From: Planctomycetaceae bacterium
Lineage (GTDB): Bacteria > Planctomycetota > Planctomycetia > Pirellulales > UBA1268
Reading direction: 5' to 3'
DNA length: 37,430 nucleotides
NCBI GenBank assembly: GCA_011523305.1
Contig: WTHB01000180.1
Span: 1 to 37,430 of the forward strand
Below are positions 15,105 to 24,598 of the stretch, one piece after another. Position 1 is the stretch's first letter. Each line of letters starts with the position of its first letter. The notes beneath the pieces were generated by a model that was not told the DNA's origin, searched no databases, and saw only the letters and a list, made by a program, of their open reading frames with translations. A program made the translations under genes and the position numbers.

Positions 15105-15875
15105 TCAGGCCAGTCGCCGGGCTTCCTTGTCGAGTGCCTCCGCGAGGAAGGCGACCGCTTCGGCGGCGAAGGCTTCCAGCGGCTGGTTGCCAGTCGGTCG
15201 ATCGAGAAGTGCCGTGTGTGGTATTCCAAGTGCCACAAGTTTACTGGTGAGCCGCACGGCACCGTCATGCCAGCGGAAATCATCAGGGCCGCTCGCGAAC
15301 CATTGGTGGCGGGGCCAGTTCAGCGGGTGAATGTGCAGCAGGGCAGTCTCTTGGCGGGCTTCCTCAACCTCGGTGAACATCTCCCAGAGGGAGGCAAACC
15401 GCTCGCCGTCAGGCCATTCATGGCCGTGCTGCATGCCGAGATGGAAGTCAATCGCCGGACTGATGGCAGCGGCTACTGGAAAGCGGTCAGGGTAGCGGTA
15501 CGCCAGCTGCAACGCGGCCTGTCCTCCCATGTCGTATCCAAGGAGGCCGATGCCCGGGGGTGACGCAGCAAATCGGCGGTGGCATTCAGTGAGCACGGGA
15601 CCGAGCAGGAATGCCTCGGCCGAGAGCTCCGGATCGAACGGGTCGAAGTGTCGCCCCAGCCACCAGGAGCCGGGGGCTTGCGGAGCCAGCACAGGCAATC
15701 CGGCCTGCTCCAGGACCGTCTGGAGGGGCGGCAGATTTCTGGGAGACTGGCCGTCGAGATCGTGCAGGTAGAGGATGGCCTGCCCCTCTGCCGCAACCGT
15801 TGAAGGCTGAAACAGGTCGCAGGCATGGCCGCCAACGTTACAGGTTGACCAACCGAGTGCAGTGGGGGATGACAT
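15105..15875 (-). CDS. Alpha/beta-hydrolase fold protein with altered active site
   Basis: 256 residues with the alpha/beta-hydrolase plan: ILYLHDLDGQSPRN as the strand-3/oxyanion region, GLLGYDMGGQAALQLAYRYPDRF as the nucleophile elbow, and WFASGPDDFRWHDG around the acid strand. It most resembles esterase D or dienelactone-hydrolase relatives. The nucleophile position is Asp115 (G-Y-D-M-G) rather than Ser or Cys, and where a late G-H is expected the sequence has TGNQ (Asn230). Either it works by an Asp nucleophile with a relocated His (His220 is the nearest) or it is not a hydrolase. It is convergent with the LPS-export gene (4 bases apart) and divergent from hpt. Confidence 0.75.
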   Translation of the reverse strand: MSSPTALGWSTCNVGGHACDLFQPSTVAAEGQAILYLHDLDGQSPRNLPPLQTVLEQAGLPVLAPQAPGSWWLGRHFDPFDPELSAEAFLLGPVLTECHRRFAASPPGIGLLGYDMGGQAALQLAYRYPDRFPVAAAISPAIDFHLGMQHGHEWPDGERFASLWEMFTEVEEARQETALLHIHPLNWPRHQWFASGPDDFRWHDGAVRLTSKLVALGIPHTALLDRPTGNQPLEAFAAEAVAFLAEALDKEARRLA

Positions 15876-15946
15876 AGGCGAGCGCTTGCCGTGGGAGAGA
15901 ACCTGTAGTCCTGCGTTCTACCAGAGCAATCCGATCCAGAAAAACC

Positions 15947-15972
15947 AGCCCCGGTTACGACACGACCGGGCT
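15947..15972 (+). other. Hairpin just before the hpt ribosome site
   Basis: AGCCCCGGT (15947-15955) can pair with ACCGGGCT (15965-15972) with one bulged base and a 9-base loop. It ends six bases before the AAGGAG of hpt, so it could affect hpt translation. No known riboswitch is recognised. Confidence 0.3.
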
Positions 15973-15989
15973 CCCTTCAAGGAGTCACC

Positions 15990-16550
15990 ATGCGGCAGTT
16001 GCTCACTGCGGAAGAACTTGCTGCCGGCATTGATCGTCTGGCAGATGCTGTCCGCCGGGATTGTGGCGGACGGCCGCTGACCCTATTGGGAGTGCTCACG
16101 GGAAGTATTGTGCTGGTTGCCGACCTGCTGCGGCGGCTGGAGGGGCCACTGGAGGTGGGCATGGTCTGGGCGAGCAGTTACCGCGGTGCCGTCACGCAGC
16201 CTGGTCGCCTCGCTCTCCGGCTCGACTTGTTACCTGACCTGACCGGCAGGGATGTACTGTTGGTCGATGATATTTTTGATACAGGCCGCACGCTGGCCGC
16301 TTTGGTTGCAGCCCTCCGGTCGCATGGTGCTGCGTCTGTCAAAACCCTCGTGCTCCTGCGGAAGCCGGCCCGGACTGAGGTAGCGCTGGTGCCAGACTAT
16401 GTTGGATTCGACATTCCCGACGCCTTTGTGGTTGGCTATGGTTTGGACTACGACGGAGCCTGGCGGAACCTGCCGGAAATCTGCACCCTCGAGCCGGCCG
16501 ATCTGTCCTCGCCACCAGGCTCACCCCTGCCCCTGCCCCAGGCGGAATGA
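15990..16550 (+). CDS. hpt: Hypoxanthine/guanine phosphoribosyltransferase
   Basis: 186 residues, typical for bacterial HPRT. It converts hypoxanthine or guanine plus PRPP to IMP or GMP. It shows LGVLTGSIVLVADLLRRL (pyrophosphate loop), VWASSYRG (flexible loop with the SY pair), VLLVDDIFDTGRTL at residues 89-102 (PRPP motif), LRKPAR, and FDIPDAFVVGYGLDYDGAWRNLP (purine-binding and C-terminal region). A strong AAGGAG lies 5 bases before the ATG. The tail past LEPADLS is Pro-rich and not conserved. The glycosyltransferase gene starts 21 bases later, so the two may be cotranscribed. Confidence 0.95.
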   Translation: MRQLLTAEELAAGIDRLADAVRRDCGGRPLTLLGVLTGSIVLVADLLRRLEGPLEVGMVWASSYRGAVTQPGRLALRLDLLPDLTGRDVLLVDDIFDTGRTLAALVAALRSHGAASVKTLVLLRKPARTEVALVPDYVGFDIPDAFVVGYGLDYDGAWRNLPEICTLEPADLSSPPGSPLPLPQAE

Positions 16551-16571
16551 CACCGCTTTTGTTCTGCCGGA

Positions 16572-17672
16572 ATGCCGATGCCTGCTTCTCCTCATACCAG
16601 ACTGTTGATGGTTGCCTGTGAGCACGATCCAGTCGGTGTTGGTCGGCAGATCGAACTGGCTGCAGCAGCCTTCCAAGCGGCGGGATGGCAGGTGACCGTC
16701 GCCGTTCTCACCAGCGGCGGCAGCCTTGCCGACCGTCTCGGCAAGGCTGGCACGTCGGTGGTGCGGCTGTCTCGACGGCCACGGCCTGATGCGTCAGCTG
16801 CCTTCCGCCTGCTGGCGACGCTGCAGCGGGAACGCCCTGCTGTGGTGCTCGGCTGGGGACGGGAAACGGCATGCCCACTGGCTGTTGCCCGCCAGTGCTG
16901 GCGAGCGGCCGGTCGGCCTCCCTATCGGACACTGCTCCGTCTCGATCAGCCACCACAGGGCTGGTTGGAAACGACAGCAGTCGCTGCCGCTGAACGGCTG
17001 CTGGTGACCGCCGAGTCGGTTGCCGACCGCTGCCGGCGGTCGCAGGCTACAGGCCAGATTCGGCTGGTTCCTCCCGCGGCTTCCCCCTTCGCCGACGTGA
17101 GCAATCGTGAGCGGTTAGCCACGCAGTTGGAGCTCGACCCGGCCAAACCCTGGACTCTTTGCGTTGCCCCGTTGGTTGCCGAGTCACGGCTGGAACGGCT
17201 GCTCTGGGGCATCGATCAGATGGGGGTGGCCCGGCAGGATCTGGAGCACATTCTCGTGGGCAGTGGCAGGCTGAAGCGACGGCTGCTCCGCCGGGCCCGA
17301 GTTGAGGAGATTGATGGCTGGCTGCACTGGTTTGATCACCTGCCCTGTCTGCCTGAATTGCTGCCCCAGATACAACTCGTGCTGCAACCGGGCTCCGTTG
17401 CCTATGGCGGTTGCCTGCCGGAGGCATTGGCGCATGGACTTCCCGTGGTGGCGGTCACGTCACCCGAGAGCCGGGACCTGCTCGGCGAGGAGGGGGCTGG
17501 CCGACTGGTGCCTCCGGTGCCGGAGAGTGAATTGGCCCGACGGGCGATCCAGATGCTGGAGGATCGAGAGCAGGCTGACGCCTGTGCCACGGCTGCCCGC
17601 GCACGGGCAGCCACCGTGTTTGCAGTTCAGCCGGCGCTCGCTGCCCTTGTCGAGGCGATCGAGACTGTCTGA
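16572..17672 (+). CDS. GT-B glycosyltransferase, GT4-like
   Basis: 366 residues with two Rossmann-like halves. The N-terminal half starts RLLMVACEHDPVGVGRQIELAAAAFQAAGW, the usual GT4 acceptor-domain opening. The C-terminal half has LVGSGRLKRRL, then LVLQPGSVAYGGCLPEALAHGLPVVAVTSPESRDLLGEEGAGRLVPP, the nucleotide-sugar site with the E-x7-E-like region represented by PEALAHG. The first ATG is used; a second ATG lies two codons later. Substrate is unknown; LPS or exopolysaccharide glycosylation is plausible because kdsD-kdsC lie nearby, but the hpt neighbour gives no clue. Confidence 0.85.
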   Translation: MPMPASPHTRLLMVACEHDPVGVGRQIELAAAAFQAAGWQVTVAVLTSGGSLADRLGKAGTSVVRLSRRPRPDASAAFRLLATLQRERPAVVLGWGRETACPLAVARQCWRAAGRPPYRTLLRLDQPPQGWLETTAVAAAERLLVTAESVADRCRRSQATGQIRLVPPAASPFADVSNRERLATQLELDPAKPWTLCVAPLVAESRLERLLWGIDQMGVARQDLEHILVGSGRLKRRLLRRARVEEIDGWLHWFDHLPCLPELLPQIQLVLQPGSVAYGGCLPEALAHGLPVVAVTSPESRDLLGEEGAGRLVPPVPESELARRAIQMLEDREQADACATAARARAATVFAVQPALAALVEAIETV

Positions 17673-17679
17673 ACCGGGG

Positions 17680-19215
17680 TCACTGCGTTGGCAGTGCCCG
17701 AAGCTGCCGCCCTGGTGAGAGACTCCGGCACTGGCCAGCTTCAGCGACCAGCTGGCCTGCCTTGTAGACCGCTGCCGGCATCGCGAACATTGCGGCGAGA
17801 TCGTCGTTGGGCCGGTAGAGTGTGATGTCAGCGTCGGCTGTCAGGCCGAGGTGCCCCTTGTCTGGCAGGCCGGCGATCCGAGCGGGTGCTGCCCTGGTGA
17901 TGATGCAGAGTTCCTGCAGCGAGTATTCACGGTCGAAGTCAGCCAGCGGCGACCGGTCGCGGACAGCGGGATGTATTCGCTCGAAGGCAGCTCGGCGGAA
18001 ACTGGCATCACCGAGGAGTTGCATCAGAACCGGATAGGCGGTGAAGTGGGCTCCGTTGGGATGATCGGTTGAGAGCACCAGTCGCCAGGGGTCGTCTACG
18101 GAGAGGAACCACTCCAGCCCAATGGCCCACTGCCAGGCGTGAATCAGGCTTTTTTCCTTGTAGGTGATCGGCAGGACACCGCAGCCTCCCTCCAGCCAGA
18201 GGTCGTGGGAGTGCCAGGGGACTCCGGTGGTGTGGGCCAGATGCTCGGCTGCCGCGGAGTCACCCGTCATTGCGACGGTTTCGCCGAAGAGCACCTGACC
18301 AACGTCGAGCGTAAGACCCTCGTGGGAATTGAACCAGGCTGCCAGTTCGGCGACCCCTGAGCCAAACGTGTCGGCGTCAAGTTCTCCGCCGGTGTAACTG
18401 TGAAATTGCACGTGGGCCAGATGAGCGGGGATGCCGTCTAGCGTCTGCATCGTTTCGGCAAGCGTCCGCCAGTTTCCTGGCAGGCCGAGGTTGGCCGTGT
18501 GGATATGGAGAGGATGGGGCAGGCCCGTTGTGGCCACGCCGCGGGCCAGCCGCTCGAGCAGCGTGCGTCCGGTCAGACCGTATCCTGGCAGTGGCGTGTC
18601 GAGATCGCGATGGTCCCCACGGCGTTGTTTCCAGAACGTGGGGCCACCGGGGTTGGCGACCTTCACTCCCCAGCCTCCGCCCTGCTCGACAGCATCGCCA
18701 ATGAGGCGGCCAATCACGGCAGGGTCACCAGCATCAAGAGCGGCCAGAAGGTCAGCATCATCGGCAGCCAGTAGATAAAAGCCCTTGTCGAGAATCGGCA
18801 GTTCGGCCAGCTCGAGTGTGGCAATGGCAGCTGCTCCCGTGGCGATGGCGGCGTCGAAGACGGTGGTGTAGCCGAGGGCTGCGTAGAGCGCCCCCGTGCT
18901 CTGAATGGTGGGGACGGCTGCTGGCTGGCTACTGGTGCGGGGTTTGCGGGCGAGATGAGGGGCGATCCGTCGCCCAGCGTTGACCTTCGGGCCGGCGACA
19001 TGGCTGTGAAGGTCAACGCCGCCCGGCATGACGACCAACCCCGTTGCGTCGACCCGCCGGAAGCGGCTGGGGTCAGTCGGGGCCGCGACGATCGTGCCGT
19101 CCTCAATCCAGAGATCACTCACGACTCCGTCCCGATTGTTGGCGGGGTCATGGATCGTCCCCCCGAGCAGCACGAAGGGATCGTGACCGCCGGGCTCTGT
19201 GGCAGGGTGGTTCAT
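17680..19215 (-). CDS. fhcA: Formyltransferase/hydrolase complex subunit A (FwdA-like amidohydrolase)
   Basis: 511 residues of the amidohydrolase family, related to formylmethanofuran dehydrogenase subunit A. In bacteria this subunit hydrolyses the formyl group carried on the methanofuran-like cofactor to formate. The metal-site residues are visible: His70 and His72 in GGVDLHSHVAG, Lys185 in GVKVANPGG (carboxylated Lys), His237/His239 in LHIHTANLG and the Asp in LSTDHPNGAHF. The start overlaps the fhcB stop by four bases (ATGA), so translation is coupled. A small CACTGC/GCAGTG stem at 17681-17696 overlaps the end, between the convergent glycosyltransferase and this gene. Confidence 0.95.
   Translation of the reverse strand: MNHPATEPGGHDPFVLLGGTIHDPANNRDGVVSDLWIEDGTIVAAPTDPSRFRRVDATGLVVMPGGVDLHSHVAGPKVNAGRRIAPHLARKPRTSSQPAAVPTIQSTGALYAALGYTTVFDAAIATGAAAIATLELAELPILDKGFYLLAADDADLLAALDAGDPAVIGRLIGDAVEQGGGWGVKVANPGGPTFWKQRRGDHRDLDTPLPGYGLTGRTLLERLARGVATTGLPHPLHIHTANLGLPGNWRTLAETMQTLDGIPAHLAHVQFHSYTGGELDADTFGSGVAELAAWFNSHEGLTLDVGQVLFGETVAMTGDSAAAEHLAHTTGVPWHSHDLWLEGGCGVLPITYKEKSLIHAWQWAIGLEWFLSVDDPWRLVLSTDHPNGAHFTAYPVLMQLLGDASFRRAAFERIHPAVRDRSPLADFDREYSLQELCIITRAAPARIAGLPDKGHLGLTADADITLYRPNDDLAAMFAMPAAVYKAGQLVAEAGQCRSLSPGRQLRALPTQ
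17681..17696. terminator. Small hairpin at the convergent glycosyltransferase/fhcA ends
   Basis: CACTGC-GTTG-GCAGTG forms a 6-bp stem right after the glycosyltransferase stop and across the last codons of fhcA. It lacks a T tract; a shared terminator role is possible but weakly supported. Confidence 0.3.
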
Positions 19216-20507
19216 TCGGCACCTCCCGCGGGCGGATGCTCTGCAAGCCGTTCGGCGAGGGTAGTCAGCAGGTCTTCAAGCGTCGGATGCGTGGCTGGTT
19301 CAAGCGGGGTCAACGAAATCAGCCGCCCGTCCTCCCGCAGCATCGTGCCACTGGTTGCCCGGGCGAGGCTGGCGGTGGCCAGAACGACGCTCTCAACTGC
19401 TGGTGTGGACTGGGCAACATCAGTGATGTGGATGAGTGCTGGCGGCGGTGCGGCGGTTGCCAGGGCTGCTTCGATCGTGGCGGTGAGCCCCCCGATAGCC
19501 ATGACGCAGTCGACCTCGCCGCGGTTGATCAGTCGCACTGCATCAGCCTCCGCGGGCTGGAAGAGGCTACCCTGCCGATCGGCGGCAGCGAGTGCTCCGG
19601 GAGCTCCGTACCGCCAGGTGCAACTAGCGGCTACGCCGGCAGCATTTCCGCCGCCAGCCGCGATTCCCACGCCGAGTGGAATCTGGAAGGCCGGCTTTCG
19701 GTGGGCCAGCATCCGCACCAGCGTGGCGAGGCTCCAAGCGGTCAGGCCTGTGGGGTCGGCCTGCGTGCTGGTCACGATACCGATGCACTCGGCCGCATCA
19801 ATTACGGCGGCAAGTTGTGGCACTATAGTGCCCAGGCGGCCCTCAAGCAGGTCGTTTGGATGGTGGTGGATGTGCGTCTGGAGAAGCCGGGTTGCGGGTA
19901 AGGCTTCGTCCGCTGTTAGCGCAAAATGAAGGTGGCTGGCAGAGGCTGGCATCACCGGGTGCGGGCCGAGGCTGATCGTCCGTCGGCTACCTGCCGGTCG
20001 CGCCGGCTGCACAAAACGCTCAATGAACCGAGGGTGGGTGGCTGCCGGGTCGCAGTTCCAGAAAATAATCAGGTCAGCCCGGTCACGGAGTTCTTCGAAG
20101 GCAGCGGTCACTTCCCCCACCCGAGCAAAGGTCGGGCCGGTGGGAACGGCGGTGTCCGAGCCGCCCGCGTCGATGGCGGCCGCCAGCAGGTCGGCAATCT
20201 GGCAAGCAGGCTGCAGGGCTTCCATGGGGGCAGCAGTCAGGCCGGTGACAAGCACCCGGCGGGCGGTCAGGAGACGAAGAGCCGCCAGGTCGAGTGCTTC
20301 AGGAGGCGTTGCAGAGACGCCATCGATTGCCGTGATTGCTGGGGTGTTATCCGCAGCAGTGAACCACCGCGCAGCGGCCGGGCAGGCCCACCTAGTTGTG
20401 GCGAGGCCGCCGGGATCGAGGTCATCGCAGAGAAGCCCGCAGCCAGCGCAGACAAGCCGCTCTGTCGGCGCGGTGTTACAGACGGGTTGGGGCGACGGGC
20501 GTGGCAA
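19212..20507 (-). CDS. fhcB: Formyltransferase/hydrolase complex subunit B (FwdB-like)
   Basis: About 431 residues, related to formylmethanofuran dehydrogenase subunit B. The N-terminus keeps the cysteine cluster CAGCGLLCDD (Cys20, Cys23, Cys27) and DLIIFWNCDPAATHPRF follows in the middle, both typical of the family. In known bacterial FhcB proteins the molybdopterin redox function is lost and the subunit is structural; I cannot confirm that here beyond the bacterial-type length. The start is chosen as TTG at 20507 with AGGAG six bases upstream; a GTG at 20543 without ribosome site would add 12 residues. It is followed by fhcA with a 4-base overlap. Confidence 0.9.
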   Translation of the reverse strand: MPRPSPQPVCNTAPTERLVCAGCGLLCDDLDPGGLATTRWACPAAARWFTAADNTPAITAIDGVSATPPEALDLAALRLLTARRVLVTGLTAAPMEALQPACQIADLLAAAIDAGGSDTAVPTGPTFARVGEVTAAFEELRDRADLIIFWNCDPAATHPRFIERFVQPARPAGSRRTISLGPHPVMPASASHLHFALTADEALPATRLLQTHIHHHPNDLLEGRLGTIVPQLAAVIDAAECIGIVTSTQADPTGLTAWSLATLVRMLAHRKPAFQIPLGVGIAAGGGNAAGVAASCTWRYGAPGALAAADRQGSLFQPAEADAVRLINRGEVDCVMAIGGLTATIEAALATAAPPPALIHITDVAQSTPAVESVVLATASLARATSGTMLREDGRLISLTPLEPATHPTLEDLLTTLAERLAEHPPAGGAE

Positions 20508-20628
20508 GGCAGGCTCCTGAGGAGAGCCCCGAGTATGCCCCACGACAGGGTGACCGACAACGCACCATGCCCCAGGCTTGGAGACCCGACGAGCGTCCGT
20601 CGGCAGACCTCAAGCCGGCGGGTGTGGT

Positions 20629-21966
20629 TCAGGCCAAGCCCGTGAGCGGCCCCTCGCTACAGTAGTCGGGATTGCCGAAACGACTGAGTCCGGCGTGGCC
20701 CATCGCCTGGGCAATCGACAGCAGCAGCCTGTTGTGGGGCACACCGCCGGCATCGACCATCCGTCCCCCCGAGAAGCCGATCCCCCCGCCAATGAAGACC
20801 CAGGGAATGTCATTGTGTGAGTGCGAATTGCCCTCGCCGAGTTCGTTGGTCCAGAGGATGGTGGTGTGGTCGAGCATTGAGCCGTCGCCTCCCGGCTCGG
20901 GTGTTTGGGCGAGCCGGTGGGCAAGGTGAGCGATTTCGCCGGCATACCAGGCGTTGATCTTCGTGAGTTTTTCCTGAGCCTCAGCATCAGAATTTGGCTT
21001 GTGTGACAGGTCGTGCTGCTTGTCCTGAAAGCCAAGCCAACGCATGCTCGGCTGACCGACCGAGTTGGTGAACTGAAGTGTTGCCACTCGGGTGAAGTCG
21101 GCCTGCAGTGATGCCACGAGCAGATCAATCTGCATTCGACTGATTGTTGGCATCTGATCATTCTGTTCGACAACACCCTGCTCAAGCACCGGCACCGGAT
21201 GGCTGGTTGGCCCGTGATGACTCGCCAATTCCCGCTCGAAGTTTCGCACGAGTTCCGCATGTTCCTCCAGCAACTTGCGATCTTCAGCCGGCAGCTTCGC
21301 GGCAAGCCTGGCCAGGTCGTCACGGACATCATCCAAAACACTCTGGAGGCTTTCACGGTCTTTCGTCTGGCCGTAAAGTTTTTTGAACATCTGGTAGGGG
21401 TCATCAATGGGCGCGACCGGCTGGTTGGGGCCGGAATAGACCATGCGGGTCCAAATGTCGGATTTATTCGGAACAAGTACCCCGAATTCCAGTGAGCCAA
21501 AGCGGGTCGTGGTTTCTGGGGAAGCCTGGAGGAATTCACGAATCTCTTGGTCGATTGACTTTCCGCTGGCCCAGCCGGCTGGTGTGTCGCTTCCCCCCTG
21601 AATATTGCCCGGGAACAGTTCGATTCCGGTCAGCAGGCAGCCGATGCCCCGCATGTGGCCGTCGCCGTCGCCCCGTACCTGGTTGTGGACCCCCTTGACC
21701 AGCAGCAGTTGATCGCGGAACGGCTCAAACGGCGCAAGGATCGGAGGCAGTGCGGCAGGCTGGACATCCGGCGGCGGCGTGGTGAAGGTTCCAGCCTGCT
21801 CGGGCCAGAAGTTTCTTTTTACCACTCCGTCAGGGCTGAATACGATCACCAGCCGTTGCCGAGGCCGGCTCGCCGAAGCGCTGGCGAAGCTTGGGAGATT
21901 GCCCAGGAAGGGAAGGGCTGCTGGAGCGATGCCAAGCTGTTTCAGAATGGTGCGACGGGTCAGCAT
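20629..21966 (-). CDS. DUF1552 protein, Tat-exported
   Basis: 445 residues of the planctomycete-rich DUF1552 family, distant relatives of the DUF1501/alkaline-phosphatase-like superfamily. The N-terminus [20 protein letters not shown] carries a twin-arginine motif (TRRTILK), so it is exported folded. Family features include [55 protein letters not shown], and [31 protein letters not shown]. The start at 21966 is taken for the Tat signal; the frame is open to 22077 but that part is not a signal. It is downstream of and co-directional with the DUF1592 cytochrome, the usual pairing. The biochemical role is unknown. Confidence 0.9.
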   Translation of the reverse strand: MLTRRTILKQLGIAPAALPFLGNLPSFASASASRPRQRLVIVFSPDGVVKRNFWPEQAGTFTTPPPDVQPAALPPILAPFEPFRDQLLLVKGVHNQVRGDGDGHMRGIGCLLTGIELFPGNIQGGSDTPAGWASGKSIDQEIREFLQASPETTTRFGSLEFGVLVPNKSDIWTRMVYSGPNQPVAPIDDPYQMFKKLYGQTKDRESLQSVLDDVRDDLARLAAKLPAEDRKLLEEHAELVRNFERELASHHGPTSHPVPVLEQGVVEQNDQMPTISRMQIDLLVASLQADFTRVATLQFTNSVGQPSMRWLGFQDKQHDLSHKPNSDAEAQEKLTKINAWYAGEIAHLAHRLAQTPEPGGDGSMLDHTTILWTNELGEGNSHSHNDIPWVFIGGGIGFSGGRMVDAGGVPHNRLLLSIAQAMGHAGLSRFGNPDYCSEGPLTGLA

Positions 21967-22152
21967 GATTCGGTGGTTGACTGGTAAGGCTTGTGTGGTG
22001 ATCCAGCTCACAATTCTACGGCGTCGATTTGTTTCGGATGACACCATTTCTTTTTGTCGTAATTGCTCGGGTTCCAAAGGCCTCCAGCGAGAGGGCTCTG
22101 GTGCACACGTCGGCGTTAGGCAGGACGTTCGTCCTCTCGTTTCAGCGGTTCT

Positions 22153-24486
22153 CTATGGGGACGTCGCTACCGGACCACCTGTTGTCGGTGAGGTTGCTAC
22201 CAGCAAGATCTCGACAAGCAGCTTTTGGATGGAGTAGTCGGCGGCGGTGAAGCGGTCGACTAGCTGGTCGAGGGTGTCGGGACCCCAGGCCCGGACCGGC
22301 TGTTTGACCACGGCGTGGAAAAGATTTTGGACGAAGGCCTCGGCGGTATCACGGCTGACGGCAAGGGCGACGCCGAGTTCCCGGCCGCCCTGAAAACTCA
22401 ACGGCTCGCCGACGCGGGGCTGGTAGCCGCCCGAGGCGTCGATCGGCTGGTCGCTGTTGCCGATCCGCTCTGTTGTGCGGTAGCGGCCGATGGCGTCAAA
22501 GTCTTCAAGGGCAAAGCCAAGCGGGTTGATCATCGTGTGGCAGGTCTGGCAGGCGACCGGCTTGGTCTGTTCGGCCACTCGCTGTCGCGTCGTGAGGTAG
22601 GAATGCAGGTCAGCTGCGAGCGGAGTGACCGCCTCCTTCGGGGGCTTGAGCACGTTGCCCAGCACGCTGCGGGCCAGAAAGACTCCCCGATGAATCGGTG
22701 AACTGGCGTCGGCATAGGCCAGCACACTGAGCGTGTAGGGGTGCGTCAGCAACCCGGCCCGCCTGCCGTCGTCGAGTCGCACGCTGCGAAAGGGGGCGTC
22801 GGCCGGCAACGACAGGCCGAAGAGCGGGCCTAGCCGGCCATCGATGAAGACTTCATCGTGGGTGAACAGCCGGCGGAAATCTGAGCCCTCACTCCAGACG
22901 ATCTCGTCGAGCAACAGCGAGAGGCTCGTCCGCATCGCGGCTGCGATCTCGAGTGTGAAGCCAGCATAGCGTTCTTGGCTCTTGATGATTTCAGGGCCAT
23001 GGTCGACCCGCAGCCAGGAAAGCAGAAAGTTGTGCAGCTTGGCCCGGGTTCGCCGGTCAGCGAGCATTCGCTCGGCCTGTTGACGGATTTGCACGCGGGT
23101 CTGCAACTGGCCATTGCGGGCGGCGTTGGTCAGGGCTTCGTCGGGTAGCGAGTCCCAGAGCCCGAACGAGAGTTGACTGGCGATGACAGAGGGTGCGAGT
23201 GATCCATCGGCTGCCAGGGCGGGCGCCCGATAAAGAAACCGCGGCGAGGTGAGCGTTAGCAGCAGCGACCGTTTGAGCCCGGTCTCAAGATTAGGGGCGG
23301 TCGCAAAGGGAGCGTCGACAATGGCTTGATTGAGGTCAGCGGTCAGGGGCTTGCGAAACGCCCGTTCAGCGAAGGTTGTTGCGAAGCCTTTGAGTTTGAC
23401 CGCCCGGTCAGGGGCATTCCGCTTCGACCGGGTGAGCTCTTCAATGTGTTCCAGGCAATAGTCGGCCGTCTCGATCGCTGCTGCCGTCGCTGCCGCGAAC
23501 CACGCCGGCGAGATGCGCACACCCCGCTCGTAGCCGATCGAGGCGTCGTCGGGAGGAAAGGGCGTCGTCAGCACGAATGATTCTCGGCTGTCGGCTGGCA
23601 GCAGGCACCGCTCGGGGACGGTCTCAATGACACCGTGCGGTGGCTTCCAGAGCAGTTCAATCGTGGCCGGCGTCGCGGTTTCGTTATCCGGCTTATTGAC
23701 CCCTTGGTTGGCCTTGGAAAACTCCAGCCGCAGCGGATAGGACCGGCCGCCCAGCAGATCGATGCTGGCCCGGAACTCGGTCTCGTCTCCTGACCTGACA
23801 TAGGCGTCGATTGTCGCCGGCTCGTCCCCGGCCCGATTGATAAAGAGCTTGACCGAATGGTCGCTCCGCACGATGAACTCGTAGTGGCCCGATTCCGGTG
23901 GTACCACTGACCCGGTCCAGCGGATCGAGTACCTCTTTGAGGTGATTTTTTCAGCATCTGGTGATCCAGCACCGAAGTCGAACCGCACCTGCCGGTCGAT
24001 GCGGTCGAAGGCCTGGTTTTTTTTCTCAAAGCCCCGGTTACTAAAATATTCAGCCCGCAGGCCGCGGCGATTGTCTGTTTTCGGCGGCTGCCCCCGGAAA
24101 CTGCCGACAAGGTCTGCCAGTGTTTCTCGCATCTGTCGTACGGTCAGCCGGGAGAGCTCAGGCCGCACCGGCTTGTTCCGTTCCTGCGCAAGCGTTGAGT
24201 AAAACGCGGCGTGGATCGCCTCCGCCACCTGTCGGGCCGCGTCGCCGGTCACCAGCGACGGGTCGTCCTCCGGCATCGTCTTGTCGATGTAGGCGGCCAA
24301 TTGATTGACCGAGAGGCTGCCCGCCAGTGGGTCGGAATAGTCTTCCGTGCCGCGACCGGCGTCGCCGTGACAGTGGCTACAGTGCTCACGATAGACCACC
24401 ATACCGGGGTGTTCTGCCGCCGCCGTGGGGCAACTCATGGAGAGACCAGCGGCGAGCAGGTAGCAGATCCACTGCACGAAGTTCAC
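22153..24486 (-). CDS. Planctomycete cytochrome c with PA14 and DUF1592/DUF1588/DUF1585 domains
   Basis: About 777 residues, secreted. Order: signal-like segment, a class I haem c site CSHCH (residues 36-40) with a later MPEDD, then DUF1587-like, a PA14 domain (LRAEYFSNRGF ... YEFIVRSDHSVKLFINR) around residues 140-290, DUF1592 (LTSPRFLYR, LSFGLWDSLPDEAL), DUF1588 with a second haem motif CQTCHTMINPLGFALEDFD (about 646-650), and DUF1585 at the end. PA14 suggests glycan binding. The start is uncertain: GTG at 24486 gives the best leader; an ATG at 24615 overlaps the sulfatase end by 17 bases and would add 43 residues. Redox partners are unknown; the context is extracellular polymer degradation. 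Confidence 0.88.
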   Translation of the reverse strand: MNFVQWICYLLAAGLSMSCPTAAAEHPGMVVYREHCSHCHGDAGRGTEDYSDPLAGSLSVNQLAAYIDKTMPEDDPSLVTGDAARQVAEAIHAAFYSTLAQERNKPVRPELSRLTVRQMRETLADLVGSFRGQPPKTDNRRGLRAEYFSNRGFEKKNQAFDRIDRQVRFDFGAGSPDAEKITSKRYSIRWTGSVVPPESGHYEFIVRSDHSVKLFINRAGDEPATIDAYVRSGDETEFRASIDLLGGRSYPLRLEFSKANQGVNKPDNETATPATIELLWKPPHGVIETVPERCLLPADSRESFVLTTPFPPDDASIGYERGVRISPAWFAAATAAAIETADYCLEHIEELTRSKRNAPDRAVKLKGFATTFAERAFRKPLTADLNQAIVDAPFATAPNLETGLKRSLLLTLTSPRFLYRAPALAADGSLAPSVIASQLSFGLWDSLPDEALTNAARNGQLQTRVQIRQQAERMLADRRTRAKLHNFLLSWLRVDHGPEIIKSQERYAGFTLEIAAAMRTSLSLLLDEIVWSEGSDFRRLFTHDEVFIDGRLGPLFGLSLPADAPFRSVRLDDGRRAGLLTHPYTLSVLAYADASSPIHRGVFLARSVLGNVLKPPKEAVTPLAADLHSYLTTRQRVAEQTKPVACQTCHTMINPLGFALEDFDAIGRYRTTERIGNSDQPIDASGGYQPRVGEPLSFQGGRELGVALAVSRDTAEAFVQNLFHAVVKQPVRAWGPDTLDQLVDRFTAADYSIQKLLVEILLVATSPTTGGPVATSP

Positions 24487-24598
24487 TCTGGAAATTGGAC
24501 GCTCCACAAACTGCCTCGCCCCGTGTCCGTCGTGCCTTTGTGGTGAAAGAGACGCTCGATAGTTTGCGATCCGAACGAGTTTGGAGCGAGCGACAGCT

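Noticed and set aside
19044-19929. Long plus-strand frames over the fhcA/fhcB junction
   Set aside because: They overlap strongly supported minus-strand genes and show no family motif.
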